This document shows, in pieces, positions 17,422 through 27,818 of a stretch of 64,000 nucleotides of DNA. Every line of letters begins with the position of its first letter. Position 1 is the stretch's first letter. The stretch comes from Candidatus Poribacteria bacterium (GTDB taxonomy: Bacteria; Poribacteria; WGA-4E; WGA-3G). The stretch spans positions 25,476 to 89,475 of the forward strand of contig RKRR01000140.1 in assembly GCA_007571305.1 (NCBI GenBank), given 5' to 3'. Position numbers and translations under genes: made by a program. Under the pieces are notes generated by a model, which saw only the letters and a list, made by a program, of their open reading frames with translations, did no database searches and was not told the origin of the DNA.

Positions 17422-19839
17422 GTGTTATCTAGTGTTGAACAAGCGTTAGAATACGACAAAATCCGTGCACTTCTAAAAAAGTACACCGCTTCTCAACTCG
17501 GGACGGCGCGTGTTGACACCCTCGAGCCTTCTACTGATGTCGATAAAGTTCGCTATCTACTCACGTTGTGTAGTGAGACGAAAATCTTTCATCAATTACA
17601 TGGTGGAATACCGCTGAACGGTTTAAAGGATATCCGAAAATCGCTAACCCACGCTGCGAAGGTGGGCGCGCTTTTAAATGCTGAGGAACTTCTTGATGTC
17701 CGAAAAGTCGCACAGATTCCCGTAGACATCTATCGTGCATTTGAGAAACGCGACCGGGAAGATTTTCCTAACCTTTTTGCTATTGTCGATGTATTACCTG
17801 TGTTTCCAGATTTAGTTGAGGCGATTAGTTACTGCATTGATGCTGAAGGGGTTTTGCTGGATCGCGCAAGCCCTGAATTACGTGCCATCCGTCGCAAATT
17901 GTCGCGTCTTCGTGAAAATATACACCAAAAACTGGAAGCGACGCTGCGTTCACCAGAACACCAAAAAGCAATTCAAGAGCAGGTCATCACATCTCGGAAT
18001 AACCGATATGTCATCCCAATCAAACAGGAAGCACGTTCGTCTTTCCGAGGTGTAGTTCAGGGGCAATCTACAAGCGGGGCAACCTTTTTTGTAGAGCCTT
18101 TGGACATCGTTCAGATGAACAATGAACTCCATGAAGCCGCTGAAGCTGAACAACGTGAGATTCGACGCATCCTCCTTGAACTCACAGATCGCGTGCGCGA
18201 CAACCTGCACCAATTAGAACTGTCTTTGGATCTATTGGCAGAGTTCGATTTCTTAAACGCAAAGGCACGTTTTAGCTTCGCGATAGACGCTGTTGAACCG
18301 AAACTGAATACTCGTGGTGTTGTCAAATTGATTGAGGCGCGGCATCCGTTATTGGAGTTCCATCTTCAGAACCAACGAAAGTCCGATGCCAATTCTGGTG
18401 GAGATGAAAGTCTACCGACGCATGTTGTTCCGACAAACATTCATATCGGTAAAGGTTTCAATACGCTGATTATCACCGGTCCGAATACCGGTGGCAAAAC
18501 CGTTGTTCTCAAAACGGTTGGGCTTTTAGCACTCATGGCACAATCGGGTTTGCATATTCCAGCGGAACATGGGAGTCAGGTTGCTATCTTCGACCATATC
18601 TTTGCTGACATTGGCGATGACCAAGGGATAGAACAGAGTCTGAGTACTTTTTCCTCACATATCACGAAAATTGCGGAGATGCTTCGAAAAATAGAGGATG
18701 CCGAATATACGCTTGTGTTATTGGACGAGATCGGTGCTGGAACAGATCCCAGCGAAGGAACTGCCCTCGGTATGGCACTTCTTGATTGGCTCGGAGACAG
18801 ACAGGTTAATACTATCGTCACGACGCACTATGGCGCGCTCAAGGCGTATGCCCATACACAAGAAAGTATGGAGAACGCTTCAATGGAGTTTGACTGGGCG
18901 ACCCTACGTCCGACTTACCGACTGCAGATAGGTATACCGGGAAGTAGCAATGCCATAAAAATTGCGTCACAACTCGGGATCCCCTCTGATATTCTTGATG
19001 AAGCACAAACGCATTTGGGGAATAACAACGTGGCTGTTGAAGATCTCCTCGTGCGTTTGCAGCAGACACAAGATGAATTGGAAACAGAACGAGCACTTTT
19101 GCAGGAAAAAATTCAAGAGGCTGAAGTCGCATCCGAGAAACATACACACCTCCTTCAAACCCTTGAAACCGAGCGGAGTGCCTTGAAACAGCAGTCTGAA
19201 AATGAAGCACGCGATATCGTTGCCAATGCTCGGAGAACCATAGAGAAACTGGTCGCTGATATTCGCAGGCAACAAGCCTCTAAAGCCAGTATCCGAAACG
19301 CTTTCTCAGAGATAGAGGCTGCCAAAAAATCACTCAAGAAAGAACCTCGGAAAAAACAGACCAAACAACCGAAGTTCAAAGTTAACGTCGGTGATAAGGT
19401 CAGAGTCAAGAAACTCAACCGATTTGGAGAAGTCATGGCTATTAAACCGCGCGGTAAAACGCCACTTCAGATTTTGGTTGGGAATATGCAAATGCAAGCC
19501 GCCTACCACGAAATCGATTCTGTGCATCCAAAACAAAAAACATCAAACCTCTCAACGTCTGTACTTGATATCCAATATAATAAATCCAATACAATCAGTA
19601 GTGAAATTAATATCCGAGGGATGTTTGTGAAAGAGGCATTGGACTTAACCGATAAGTATCTTGATGATGCGTATCTCGCGGGTATCCCGACAGTTCGTAT
19701 CCTTCATGGCAAAGGGACCGGCGCATTGCGAAAAGCGGTTCATGACGAATTACGTGAGAATTCACGTGTAACCAAATATCAGCTTGCCCCACTCAGTCAA
19801 GGTGGTGAGGGTGTAACCGTCGTCACATTCAAAGAGTGA
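17422..19839 (+). CDS. mutS2: MutS2-family ATPase/endonuclease
   Basis: Walker A 'ITGPNTGGKTVVLKTVGL', 'TLVLLDEIGAGTDPSEGTAL', C-terminal Smr domain 'LHGKGTGALRKAVHDELR'; GTG start. Confidence 0.96.
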   Translation: MLSSVEQALEYDKIRALLKKYTASQLGTARVDTLEPSTDVDKVRYLLTLCSETKIFHQLHGGIPLNGLKDIRKSLTHAAKVGALLNAEELLDVRKVAQIPVDIYRAFEKRDREDFPNLFAIVDVLPVFPDLVEAISYCIDAEGVLLDRASPELRAIRRKLSRLRENIHQKLEATLRSPEHQKAIQEQVITSRNNRYVIPIKQEARSSFRGVVQGQSTSGATFFVEPLDIVQMNNELHEAAEAEQREIRRILLELTDRVRDNLHQLELSLDLLAEFDFLNAKARFSFAIDAVEPKLNTRGVVKLIEARHPLLEFHLQNQRKSDANSGGDESLPTHVVPTNIHIGKGFNTLIITGPNTGGKTVVLKTVGLLALMAQSGLHIPAEHGSQVAIFDHIFADIGDDQGIEQSLSTFSSHITKIAEMLRKIEDAEYTLVLLDEIGAGTDPSEGTALGMALLDWLGDRQVNTIVTTHYGALKAYAHTQESMENASMEFDWATLRPTYRLQIGIPGSSNAIKIASQLGIPSDILDEAQTHLGNNNVAVEDLLVRLQQTQDELETERALLQEKIQEAEVASEKHTHLLQTLETERSALKQQSENEARDIVANARRTIEKLVADIRRQQASKASIRNAFSEIEAAKKSLKKEPRKKQTKQPKFKVNVGDKVRVKKLNRFGEVMAIKPRGKTPLQILVGNMQMQAAYHEIDSVHPKQKTSNLSTSVLDIQYNKSNTISSEINIRGMFVKEALDLTDKYLDDAYLAGIPTVRILHGKGTGALRKAVHDELRENSRVTKYQLAPLSQGGEGVTVVTFKE

Positions 19840-19942
19840 GATAAAAATAAAATTATAGGTTGGATTGAACAGAGTGAACCCAACACGTTACGAAAAGCAT
19901 TGTAGACGCAGAAAACCCAAAAATTCGCGATTCAGAAACATA

Positions 19943-20077
19943 TTATAGTAGATTCCATAATTACTTGGACACTCGTAGTGTCGTGTGAACTCGGAAGTTA
20001 TATGTTCTAATGGGGCACAGGAGACTAACGGTCTCCTATGCTACAAGTGTGAATTTATTTTCAGATTTTACTAATAA
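19943..20077 (-). mobile_element. MITE-1 copy D (inverted), upstream of dnaG
   Basis: TTATAGTAGATTCCATAATTACTTGGACACTCGTAGTG...GGAGACTAACGGTCTCC...CAGATTTTACTAATAA, reverse complement of the family. Confidence 0.85.
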
Positions 20078-20090
20078 AGGCAAATTCACC

Positions 20091-21926
20091 GTGAACAGTC
20101 CACAAACAAGAGGCTCTGTGCCACGCGAAACGGTTGATGAGATTCGGAGCCGAAGCGATATCGTTGAAGTCATCTCCGAGTGTGGTATCACTCTGCGTCC
20201 TGCGGGTCGAGATTACAAGGGGCTTTGTCCGTTTCACGATGAAAAGACTCCTTCCTTCACGGTCTCACCGCAAAAGCAGATGTTCTACTGTTTTGGATGT
20301 CAAACGGGTGGCAATGTCATCTCTTTTGTGCAAAAACATGAAGGTAAGAACTTCATGGAGACGCTGGAGTGGTTAGCCGGTAGGCTGAATATCGACTTAC
20401 CGAATCAAGACGTTCGCGAGAGTGCTCATCGAAAACGGTTCACATCTTTAGAAGACCTCAATCGGTTTGCTGTGGAATATTACCATAAGCAACTGCTGAT
20501 TGATGGAGCTAGCGCGTCGGCGATGCAGTACCTCAAGCATCGCGGTGTCCAACCGAAAACACTCCGTTCCTTCCAGTTGGGCTACGCAAAGTCTGGGCAT
20601 CGCGAGCTTATTAAAGTCGCAACAGATGAAGGTTTTACTATCCAGCAACTTGTTGATGCGGGGCTAATTAAAGATGAAGAGCGAGGGCCGCAGGATCGAT
20701 TTTGGAACAGGGTTCTTTTCCCGATTTCCAATGAACGCGGTGTTCCCGTAGGCTTTGGCGGACGCTCGATTTCTGAAGAACATCAGCCAAAGTATTTGAA
20801 TTCTCCCGCGACAGTTCTGTATGATAAAAGTAATATCCTTTACAACCTTGACAAAGCGCGTCAGTCTATCTACAAAAAGCAACATGTACTTCTCGTAGAG
20901 GGGTATATGGACGTTTTGATGCTTTTTCAGTCTGGGATTGAAAATGTAGTAGCGTCTTCTGGCACCTCACTGAGTGAAAATCATGTGAACTTGTTGAAGC
21001 GATTTGCTCCCGAAGTTATCATTGTGTATGATGGGGATGCCTCCGGTTTCCAGGCCGCACAACGCGGATTGCACCGACTGCTTGCAAAGGGCTTGCGGGT
21101 GCGCATTGCCCTGTTACCCACAGGAGAAGATCCAGATTCATTCACGCGACAACACGGGGCTGCCGCGTTCACAGAACTCACAGACAAAGCGATAAATCTC
21201 ATCGAATTTCAGATTCAAGCCGCCATCCAACGGCAGGATATTCATCGGATTGATATGAAGACACAGGTCGTTAAAGACGTAGTGGAGACACTCCTGAATC
21301 TCGAAAATCGCGTAGAACGGAGCGAATACGTCAAATACGCGTCAAGGGAACTCCATGTGGGGGAATCGATGCTTTGGCAGGAATTGCGGGATGCAGGATT
21401 CAAAGAGGCTCCGATTTCCAATCAGCGGAGGCGAGCCAAGGCGAATAACCAGAGATTGACACCCCGCGCACAGATTGAACGTCAATTGATCGAAGCATTA
21501 ATCCAAAGTCCTGCGTTAATTTCAGATGTCAAATCTCAATTTGACTATCAAAGTTTCACGGAACCTCATTTTGTTAGAATCGCGCAGCTGCTGTGGGGGG
21601 CTTGTACGGACGAGGAGCATGTAGATATCCAAACCCTAATGAATGAATGCCCTGACGAAAAACTGAGCGCGTTCATTTCAAGCGCGGTTCTACAGAAAAC
21701 ACCTCCACCGAATCTACGGGCGCGCGTGGAGGGATGTCTTAAAAAACTACAGCATTTCCTCTTGCGAGATCTTGAACAACGTGTTCGCTCGCACGCACTC
21801 GCTGAAGGAGCAGATGAACGGGAAATCCTTGAGGAGTTAGTGAAACTCTCAAACCAAAGACGTGCCTGGCACAATCGTGATACTGTGAACACTCGTGATG
21901 AAAACCCGAATGAAGGAGGAAGTTGA
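20091..21926 (+). CDS. dnaG: DNA primase
   Basis: '[71 protein letters not shown]' Zn-binding domain; '[11 protein letters not shown]' Toprim. Longer ORF runs into MITE-1, so GTG 20091 is the likely start. Confidence 0.95.
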   Translation: MNSPQTRGSVPRETVDEIRSRSDIVEVISECGITLRPAGRDYKGLCPFHDEKTPSFTVSPQKQMFYCFGCQTGGNVISFVQKHEGKNFMETLEWLAGRLNIDLPNQDVRESAHRKRFTSLEDLNRFAVEYYHKQLLIDGASASAMQYLKHRGVQPKTLRSFQLGYAKSGHRELIKVATDEGFTIQQLVDAGLIKDEERGPQDRFWNRVLFPISNERGVPVGFGGRSISEEHQPKYLNSPATVLYDKSNILYNLDKARQSIYKKQHVLLVEGYMDVLMLFQSGIENVVASSGTSLSENHVNLLKRFAPEVIIVYDGDASGFQAAQRGLHRLLAKGLRVRIALLPTGEDPDSFTRQHGAAAFTELTDKAINLIEFQIQAAIQRQDIHRIDMKTQVVKDVVETLLNLENRVERSEYVKYASRELHVGESMLWQELRDAGFKEAPISNQRRRAKANNQRLTPRAQIERQLIEALIQSPALISDVKSQFDYQSFTEPHFVRIAQLLWGACTDEEHVDIQTLMNECPDEKLSAFISSAVLQKTPPPNLRARVEGCLKKLQHFLLRDLEQRVRSHALAEGADEREILEELVKLSNQRRAWHNRDTVNTRDENPNEGGS

Positions 21927-23467
21927 TGATAGATTTAAAGAATCATCCTGCTCTTGATTATCTGGATACCGATGGCAATGGTGAACTTGGATACGAAGAT
22001 GAACTAGCAGAAATAGTCGCCTCAAGCACAGGTTACACAGACGATTCTGTGAAGGTCTACATGCGCGAGATGGGGAAATTTCAACTCCTTGATAAGAAAC
22101 AAGAGGTTGAACTTGCCAAACAGATTGAAGCAGGACATCGTACGGTTCATGAAGCCACCTTCGGCACAGCACTTGCTATTACAGAAGTTCGAAAGCTTCT
22201 CTATAAAATTGTCACGGCTAAAAAACGTGCTTCTGATATTATCGATATGTCTGTTTCCAGTACCTCGACCCAGAATAAGGAGCGGAAGTTACGCGCGCAA
22301 GTCAAAAAGGCGTTAGGTGTACTTGAGAAATTGGAGATAGAACGTCTGACTGATACCCCACCTCCGTCTACTGAAAACGAGGGGAAAACCGCTGCGACAT
22401 CGAAAACTAGGGCCAACCTCATTAAGACGCTTGATGAACTTAAGATTGACCGAGAGGAGATTAGTAAAATCTCTGATCTCGTCAAACAAGCCGAGCATCA
22501 GATTAGCACCTGGGAAGGTGAAATCCAGTACCTTCAGCAGACACATAATATCCCCGATGAATGGCTTAACGGGAGTAACGGAACTGGTCACCAGTTTGAA
22601 ACCGAGGCTGCAAAGTCCGCCTATGTAGACATTGTTCGTCTGCAACGCAATATCCGCCAGCACATGAACGAAATTGGTGTGCCACGGGAACAGCTCAAGA
22701 CCCTCACAGGGCAGATTGACAAGGGTGAATCCGAGGCGCAAGACGCAAAGATGGCGATTGTTGAATCGAACCTCCGACTTGTTGTCAGCATCGCCAAGAA
22801 ACATAGGCACCGCGCATCTGGGCTTGACTTTCTCGACTTAATCCAAGAGGGAAATATCGGGTTGATGCGAGCAGTGGACAAATTTGATTATCAGCGCGGA
22901 TATAAATTTAGCACTTATGCTACATGGTGGATTCGACAAGGTATCACACGTGCTATTGCTGACCAAGGCCGTACTATTCGTATCCCTGTCCACATGCATG
23001 AGCGAATTAACAAAATCAGACGTGTCCAGCGTTCACTCTTACAGGAGTTAGGCACCGAACCATCGGCTGAACAGATTGCCTCCGATCTCAAGATGTCCAC
23101 CAATAAGGTCAGTGAAGCTTTAGCAGTCACACCTGAAATAGCCTCTTTAGATACCCCGATCGGTGAAGAGGATGAGAACCCCCTTGGTGCTTTCGTTATG
23201 GATGTTGACTCTCCTTCCCCTGTCCAAGAAGCAGAATTAAATATACTCAAAGAGCAGATTCAAGAAGTCCTTGCTGAGTTAAATGAGCGGGAAAGAGAAG
23301 TGATTTCGCTCCGTTTTGGGATCGAGGACGGCCATCCAAAGACACTTGAAGAAGTCGGCAGTATTTTCGAGGTAACACGCGAGCGAATCCGGCAAATTGA
23401 GTCGAAAGCACTTCGGAAGTTACGACACCCAAGACGCAGCCGCAAACTCCGAGATTTTGTCAACTGA
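21923..23467 (+). CDS. rpoD: RNA polymerase sigma-70 factor RpoD
   Basis: '[29 protein letters not shown]', '[56 protein letters not shown]', '[30 protein letters not shown]'. Confidence 0.97.
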   Translation: MMIDLKNHPALDYLDTDGNGELGYEDELAEIVASSTGYTDDSVKVYMREMGKFQLLDKKQEVELAKQIEAGHRTVHEATFGTALAITEVRKLLYKIVTAKKRASDIIDMSVSSTSTQNKERKLRAQVKKALGVLEKLEIERLTDTPPPSTENEGKTAATSKTRANLIKTLDELKIDREEISKISDLVKQAEHQISTWEGEIQYLQQTHNIPDEWLNGSNGTGHQFETEAAKSAYVDIVRLQRNIRQHMNEIGVPREQLKTLTGQIDKGESEAQDAKMAIVESNLRLVVSIAKKHRHRASGLDFLDLIQEGNIGLMRAVDKFDYQRGYKFSTYATWWIRQGITRAIADQGRTIRIPVHMHERINKIRRVQRSLLQELGTEPSAEQIASDLKMSTNKVSEALAVTPEIASLDTPIGEEDENPLGAFVMDVDSPSPVQEAELNILKEQIQEVLAELNEREREVISLRFGIEDGHPKTLEEVGSIFEVTRERIRQIESKALRKLRHPRRSRKLRDFVN

Positions 23468-23673
23468 TACCCCTAAAACTGTTCAATGACGGCTCTACCA
23501 TGTAAGACTGATCTCCGAATCTCGTTCCTAACTATGTGCCTACTGCCTTTGTCTCCCTGATAAGATGGATTTAGAGGTTACTGATTGGTGCCGGTTTCCG
23601 ACAGTTATTAATAAAATTTGAAATTTAATGCGGAGTATGCTATAATTTTTTTCACGCTTGAATTGCTTTAAAG

Positions 23674-23746
23674 GGGCCCATAGCTCAGTGGTCAGAGCCG
23701 CCGGCTCATAACCGGCTGGTCCTAGGTTCGAGTCCTAGTGGGCCCA
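23674..23746 (+). tRNA. tRNA with CAT anticodon (Ile2-like or elongator Met)
   Basis: GGGCCCA/TGGGCCC acceptor; GCCGG-CTCATAA-CCGGC; CCTAG-GTTCGAG-TCCTAG T arm. Confidence 0.92.
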
Positions 23747-23757
23747 TATCCCTACAC

Positions 23758-23830
23758 GGGGCGTTAGCTCAGGGGTACGAGCGCTACCTTCACACGGTAG
23801 AAGTCACTGGTTCAAATCCAGTACGCCCCA
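23758..23830 (+). tRNA. tRNA-Val (anticodon CAC)
   Basis: GGGGCGT/ACGCCCC acceptor; CTACC-TTCACAC-GGTAG; ACTGG-TTCAAAT-CCAGT. Confidence 0.93.
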
Positions 23831-23858
23831 TTGTTTGTGTCGAATCGAGGAGAGGTAG

Positions 23859-24929
23859 ATGGAAAGTAAGGATACCCCAAATTTCGTCCAAGCAGGCATC
23901 AAGGCTATCGACTGCGACATCCATAACGAAGTCCCAACCTTACAGACGCTTTTTCCTTACATGTCTGATTTCTGGTGCGACTATTGTAGCACCTCAGGCT
24001 TTAGGGGGCCCGATGCAAATGATTATCCGCGTCAGGCACCGCTCACAACGCATCCCGATGCCCCGTCCCCGTGGGATGTGGATATCGAACATGTCCGTGC
24101 AGACCTACTTGATGCTTGGAATCTCGAATACGGTATTCTCAATTGCGCCTATCGCGTGCAAAGCGTTCACAACCCGGACCTCGCTGAAGCCATCGCACAG
24201 GCGACAAACGATTGGCAGATAGAGCATTGGCTCGATCCCGAACCTCGACTTCGTGCTTCCCTTGTTCTTCCAAGCCAACTTCCAGATCTCGCTGCTAAGG
24301 AAATTGAGAGAGTTGGTGGTCATCCGGGGTTTGTCCAAGCAATATTCCCTGTCCGTTCACGTATCCCGTACGGTAACCGCATTTATCATCCGATTTACGA
24401 AGCAGCGGTACGTCACAATCTTGCCATTGGTATTCAGTACGGTGGTGCACCGGGCACTCAGCCTTCACCGACGGGTTGGCCCTCTACATTTTTAGAGGAG
24501 TATAGTGGGATGACACAGGTCTTCCAAGCACAGGTGATCAGCCTCGTTGCGGAAGGCGTTTTCGACCAGTTCCCAGAACTGCGTGTCGTTCTGGTTGAAA
24601 GTGGTTTTACGTGGCTTCCTGCTGTTATGTGGCGCATCGATAAAGAGTGGCGGGGCCTCCGAAACAACACACCGTGGGTGAAACGGCCCCCCTCTGAATA
24701 CATGCGTGAGCACATTCGGTTTACCTTACAACCTATTGATTCACCACCGACACCCAAACAACTTCTTCAGATTATGGGGCAATTGGAATCCGATGAGATG
24801 TTAATGTTTTCAACAGATTATCCGCACTGGCAATTCAATACGCCTAACGATGCTTTCCCCGCGGAATTACCGGGTGCACTCTCTCGTAAAATTTTACACG
24901 AGAACGCCCGCGTTTTCTATCAACTTTAG
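23859..24929 (+). CDS. Amidohydrolase family protein (paralog 1)
   Basis: 'AIDCDIHNEVP', 'LRVVLVESGFTWLPAVMWRIDKEWR', 'MFSTDYPHW' amidohydrolase-2 motifs. Confidence 0.88.
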   Translation: MESKDTPNFVQAGIKAIDCDIHNEVPTLQTLFPYMSDFWCDYCSTSGFRGPDANDYPRQAPLTTHPDAPSPWDVDIEHVRADLLDAWNLEYGILNCAYRVQSVHNPDLAEAIAQATNDWQIEHWLDPEPRLRASLVLPSQLPDLAAKEIERVGGHPGFVQAIFPVRSRIPYGNRIYHPIYEAAVRHNLAIGIQYGGAPGTQPSPTGWPSTFLEEYSGMTQVFQAQVISLVAEGVFDQFPELRVVLVESGFTWLPAVMWRIDKEWRGLRNNTPWVKRPPSEYMREHIRFTLQPIDSPPTPKQLLQIMGQLESDEMLMFSTDYPHWQFNTPNDAFPAELPGALSRKILHENARVFYQL

Positions 24930-24966
24930 GTAAATTCCATTTTTTACTCTTTTGGAGATAAGCTCA

Positions 24967-26043
24967 ATGGAAAATACAACGACGAAACGTTCAAAATTTC
25001 CAGTTATTGACACCGACATCCACAACTCTATTCCACCGGGAGGCCTGTCTCCTTATCTATCCGAAAGATGGCAGGAGTACTATAAGACGTTTGGGCTTCG
25101 AGGCCGTATTGGTGGCTATTACCCGCGTGCACTCCTGAATGCCGCACGGCGGGATGCCTGGCCCCCCTCAGGACTCTCTCCCGGGGCAGATTTAGCGTTC
25201 ATGCAGGAGCAACTCCTGGACGCATTTGACATTGAGTACGGCGTGCTAAACCCACTCATGCCTGTCGGTGAGCAGCTCAATATTGAATTTGGTGCCGCAC
25301 TTGCCCGGGCAGTCAACGATTGGCAGGTCGCCGATTGGGTGGAACCTGATCCACGTCTACGCGCCTCCATTGTTCTTACTTATGAGGATGGCGATCTCGC
25401 GGCTGAGGAGATTCATCGCTGCGGTCCCAACCCAGCGTTTGTTCAGATTTTGATCCTCGCACGGACGAGGGATCCGCTTGGTAACCGAAAATATTGGAAA
25501 ATGTACGAAGCCGCCTGTGAATATGACTTGCCTATCGGTATTCACTTCGGAGGCAATCAGGGTCCCATTACAGGTGCCGGGTGGCCCTCATATTACATAG
25601 AAGATCACGGGGGTATGCCGCAAGCCTTCCACACCCACGTCATCAGTTACGTTTGCGAAGGTGTGTTTGATCGTTTCCCAAACCTCAAAATCGTTATGAT
25701 TGAGGGTGGATTCGCATGGCTCCCACCGCTTATTTGGCGACTTGATGCCACCTGGGAAAAACTCCGAGCCGAAATCTCTGATCTTAAACGGAAACCCTCG
25801 GAATACATCCGAGATCATTTCTGGCTCAGCACGCAACCGATGGAAGAGCCTCCGAAACGCGAGTATTTCGAGCAAATGCTTGAGCAGATGGACATGGATG
25901 ATAAGCTTATGTTCGCTACAGATTACCCGCATTGGGATTTTGATGCACCTGACCGGGCTCTGCCCAGTTTCCTGAAATCCGAACTGCGTCGCAAGATCTT
26001 AGCGGACAACGCCCGTGAACTTTACGCATTTGGTAAGCTATAG
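24967..26043 (+). CDS. Amidohydrolase family protein (paralog 2)
   Basis: 'VIDTDIHNSIPPGG', 'LKIVMIEGGFAWLPPLIWRLDATWE', 'MFATDYPHWDFDAPD'. Confidence 0.88.
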   Translation: MENTTTKRSKFPVIDTDIHNSIPPGGLSPYLSERWQEYYKTFGLRGRIGGYYPRALLNAARRDAWPPSGLSPGADLAFMQEQLLDAFDIEYGVLNPLMPVGEQLNIEFGAALARAVNDWQVADWVEPDPRLRASIVLTYEDGDLAAEEIHRCGPNPAFVQILILARTRDPLGNRKYWKMYEAACEYDLPIGIHFGGNQGPITGAGWPSYYIEDHGGMPQAFHTHVISYVCEGVFDRFPNLKIVMIEGGFAWLPPLIWRLDATWEKLRAEISDLKRKPSEYIRDHFWLSTQPMEEPPKREYFEQMLEQMDMDDKLMFATDYPHWDFDAPDRALPSFLKSELRRKILADNARELYAFGKL

Positions 26044-26066
26044 CGGCGATTCCCTTTAAAATTGAT

Positions 26067-26090
26067 AGGCGAGGTTTCCGAGCCTCGCCT
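26067..26090 (+). terminator. Perfect hairpin after amidohydrolase 2 (no clear U-tract)
   Basis: AGGCGAGG-TTTCCGAG-CCTCGCCT. Confidence 0.45.
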
Positions 26091-26120
26091 CATTACTGAC
26101 AATCGACAACGAAAACCTCA

Positions 26121-26558
26121 ATGCCTAAATACGTAGTAGCAACCCCAGATGAAATCCCTCCCGGTGAACGTAAAATCGTCGAGATTGGCGGGCGTTCTAT
26201 CGGTATCTTTAATATTGATGGTGAGTTTTTCGCGATCCGTAATAGTTGCCCACACCAAGGCGGTCCCTTATGCAGTGGGCTGGTCACTGGATTTTTAGAA
26301 TCCCCCGTGCCGGGCGACTATAATTACACCCGCCACGGTGAAATTCTCCGATGCCCATGGCACAGTTGGGAATTCGACATCAAAACAGGACAATCTTGGT
26401 GGAGTCCTGCCCAACGACGCGTCAGAAAATACGAAGTCCAGGTCGAGAGTGGTGAGAACATCGAGGCATCCAATGCTGAACGCGAAAAAGGTCCCTATGT
26501 TGCCGATACCTTCCTAGTCACCGTTGAACAACAGTACGTTGTCATCGACATCGACTAA
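26121..26558 (+). CDS. Rieske [2Fe-2S] domain protein
   Basis: 'NSCPHQGGPLC' and 'LRCPWHSWEFD' cluster motifs. Confidence 0.92.
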   Translation: MPKYVVATPDEIPPGERKIVEIGGRSIGIFNIDGEFFAIRNSCPHQGGPLCSGLVTGFLESPVPGDYNYTRHGEILRCPWHSWEFDIKTGQSWWSPAQRRVRKYEVQVESGENIEASNAEREKGPYVADTFLVTVEQQYVVIDID

Positions 26559-26626
26559 CCTAATCGCTATTCAACAGATTCCATGCACACGCCTTAATGG
26601 ATTATGTCTATAGAGTAGGTTTGTGC

Positions 26627-27436
26627 CTACTCTACCTCCTCTTCCGCTAACCCACTGATTAACTTTTCCTGATCACCTGGCGAATAGAAATACGAGCCCG
26701 GCCTCCAATCACCGATGTCTCCGACTAACCGACGCTGACGCGGTGTGCATCGCTCCATGAGTTCAGGCGATGCCTTTTCGTAATCGAACGGGCGGAAACA
26801 GTGATGGCTGTAACAGTAAATGAGCGTTTTCCGGGCTTGTTTCGATCTATTCGCGACAACACCGTGCCATAACGCGTGCGGAAAAACGGCGGCATCGCCT
26901 GCCTTCAGACACAACTGCACCGCTTCAGGGATATAAGGACCATCCTTGATGCCCGTTTCTGGAAAAGTCCGATTATGACTCCCTGGCACAACGGTGAAAT
27001 TTCCACTGTCCGGATTCTCGATGTCTGTCAAGAAATAATGGATTTTGACTTGTAGAGGAGAACTCGATTTGCTAACCCGAATTGTTCGCATCGCCTGCCC
27101 ACCGTCCGTATGCAGGTATCCTGGGTCTTTCGGATTCGGGGGGCGAACGATAACCTCGGACATACTCAGCTGGATGTAGTCCCCTAACAACTCACGCACG
27201 ATCGGAAACGTCACTGCGTGATCCATCAGGTCGACGAAAATGTCGTTGTCTTCCATCACATTTCGCTTGTCGAAAACCGAATCGGCCGTGACGTTTTCGC
27301 CTTTCCGAAACGCCGCATCCATTTCATCTACTGTTGCCAACAACGTCTGTACCTCATCAGAAGCGAGGACCCCTTTGAGCACGAGGTACCCATCTTCCTT
27401 CCATTGCTTCCGCTGCTCTTGTGTGAGTTTTTCCAT
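26627..27436 (-). CDS. Phytanoyl-CoA dioxygenase (PhyH) family protein
   Basis: 'MEKLTQEQRKQWKEDGYLVLKGVL', 'LHTDGGQAMRT', 'NFTVVPGSHNRTFPE', 'GDAAVFPHALWHGVVANRS'. Confidence 0.9.
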   Translation of the reverse strand: MEKLTQEQRKQWKEDGYLVLKGVLASDEVQTLLATVDEMDAAFRKGENVTADSVFDKRNVMEDNDIFVDLMDHAVTFPIVRELLGDYIQLSMSEVIVRPPNPKDPGYLHTDGGQAMRTIRVSKSSSPLQVKIHYFLTDIENPDSGNFTVVPGSHNRTFPETGIKDGPYIPEAVQLCLKAGDAAVFPHALWHGVVANRSKQARKTLIYCYSHHCFRPFDYEKASPELMERCTPRQRRLVGDIGDWRPGSYFYSPGDQEKLISGLAEEEVE

Positions 27437-27818
27437 CGTTGCATACCCTCTGTAAACGTGAATATTTCGACCCTCATGGGAGGGTTTAGATCTTTGATCG
27501 CTAACCACTGACTGGTAATAAAATAGGTGAGAAGTAGATTCGTGTCAAGGGAAATAACCGAACATCGTCCTATTTTCACAACCTTCGGAAACATATTGAA
27601 ATAGAATTGCACTTCAGAAACGGTTTCTAACGATTGTATTGATATTGGATGCGATTTAGACTTGCACTGAGAAACAGCTTGGTATATGATGGGACGCAGG
27701 AATTCCGGCACTTTCCATTTATTTTTTACGCTCTGGTGCTCTATCTTACATCGCTCAGTGGTGTGAAAATCCGTGGTGCTTACCGACAACTGATAACCTT
27801 TAAAAGGGAGACTCGACC

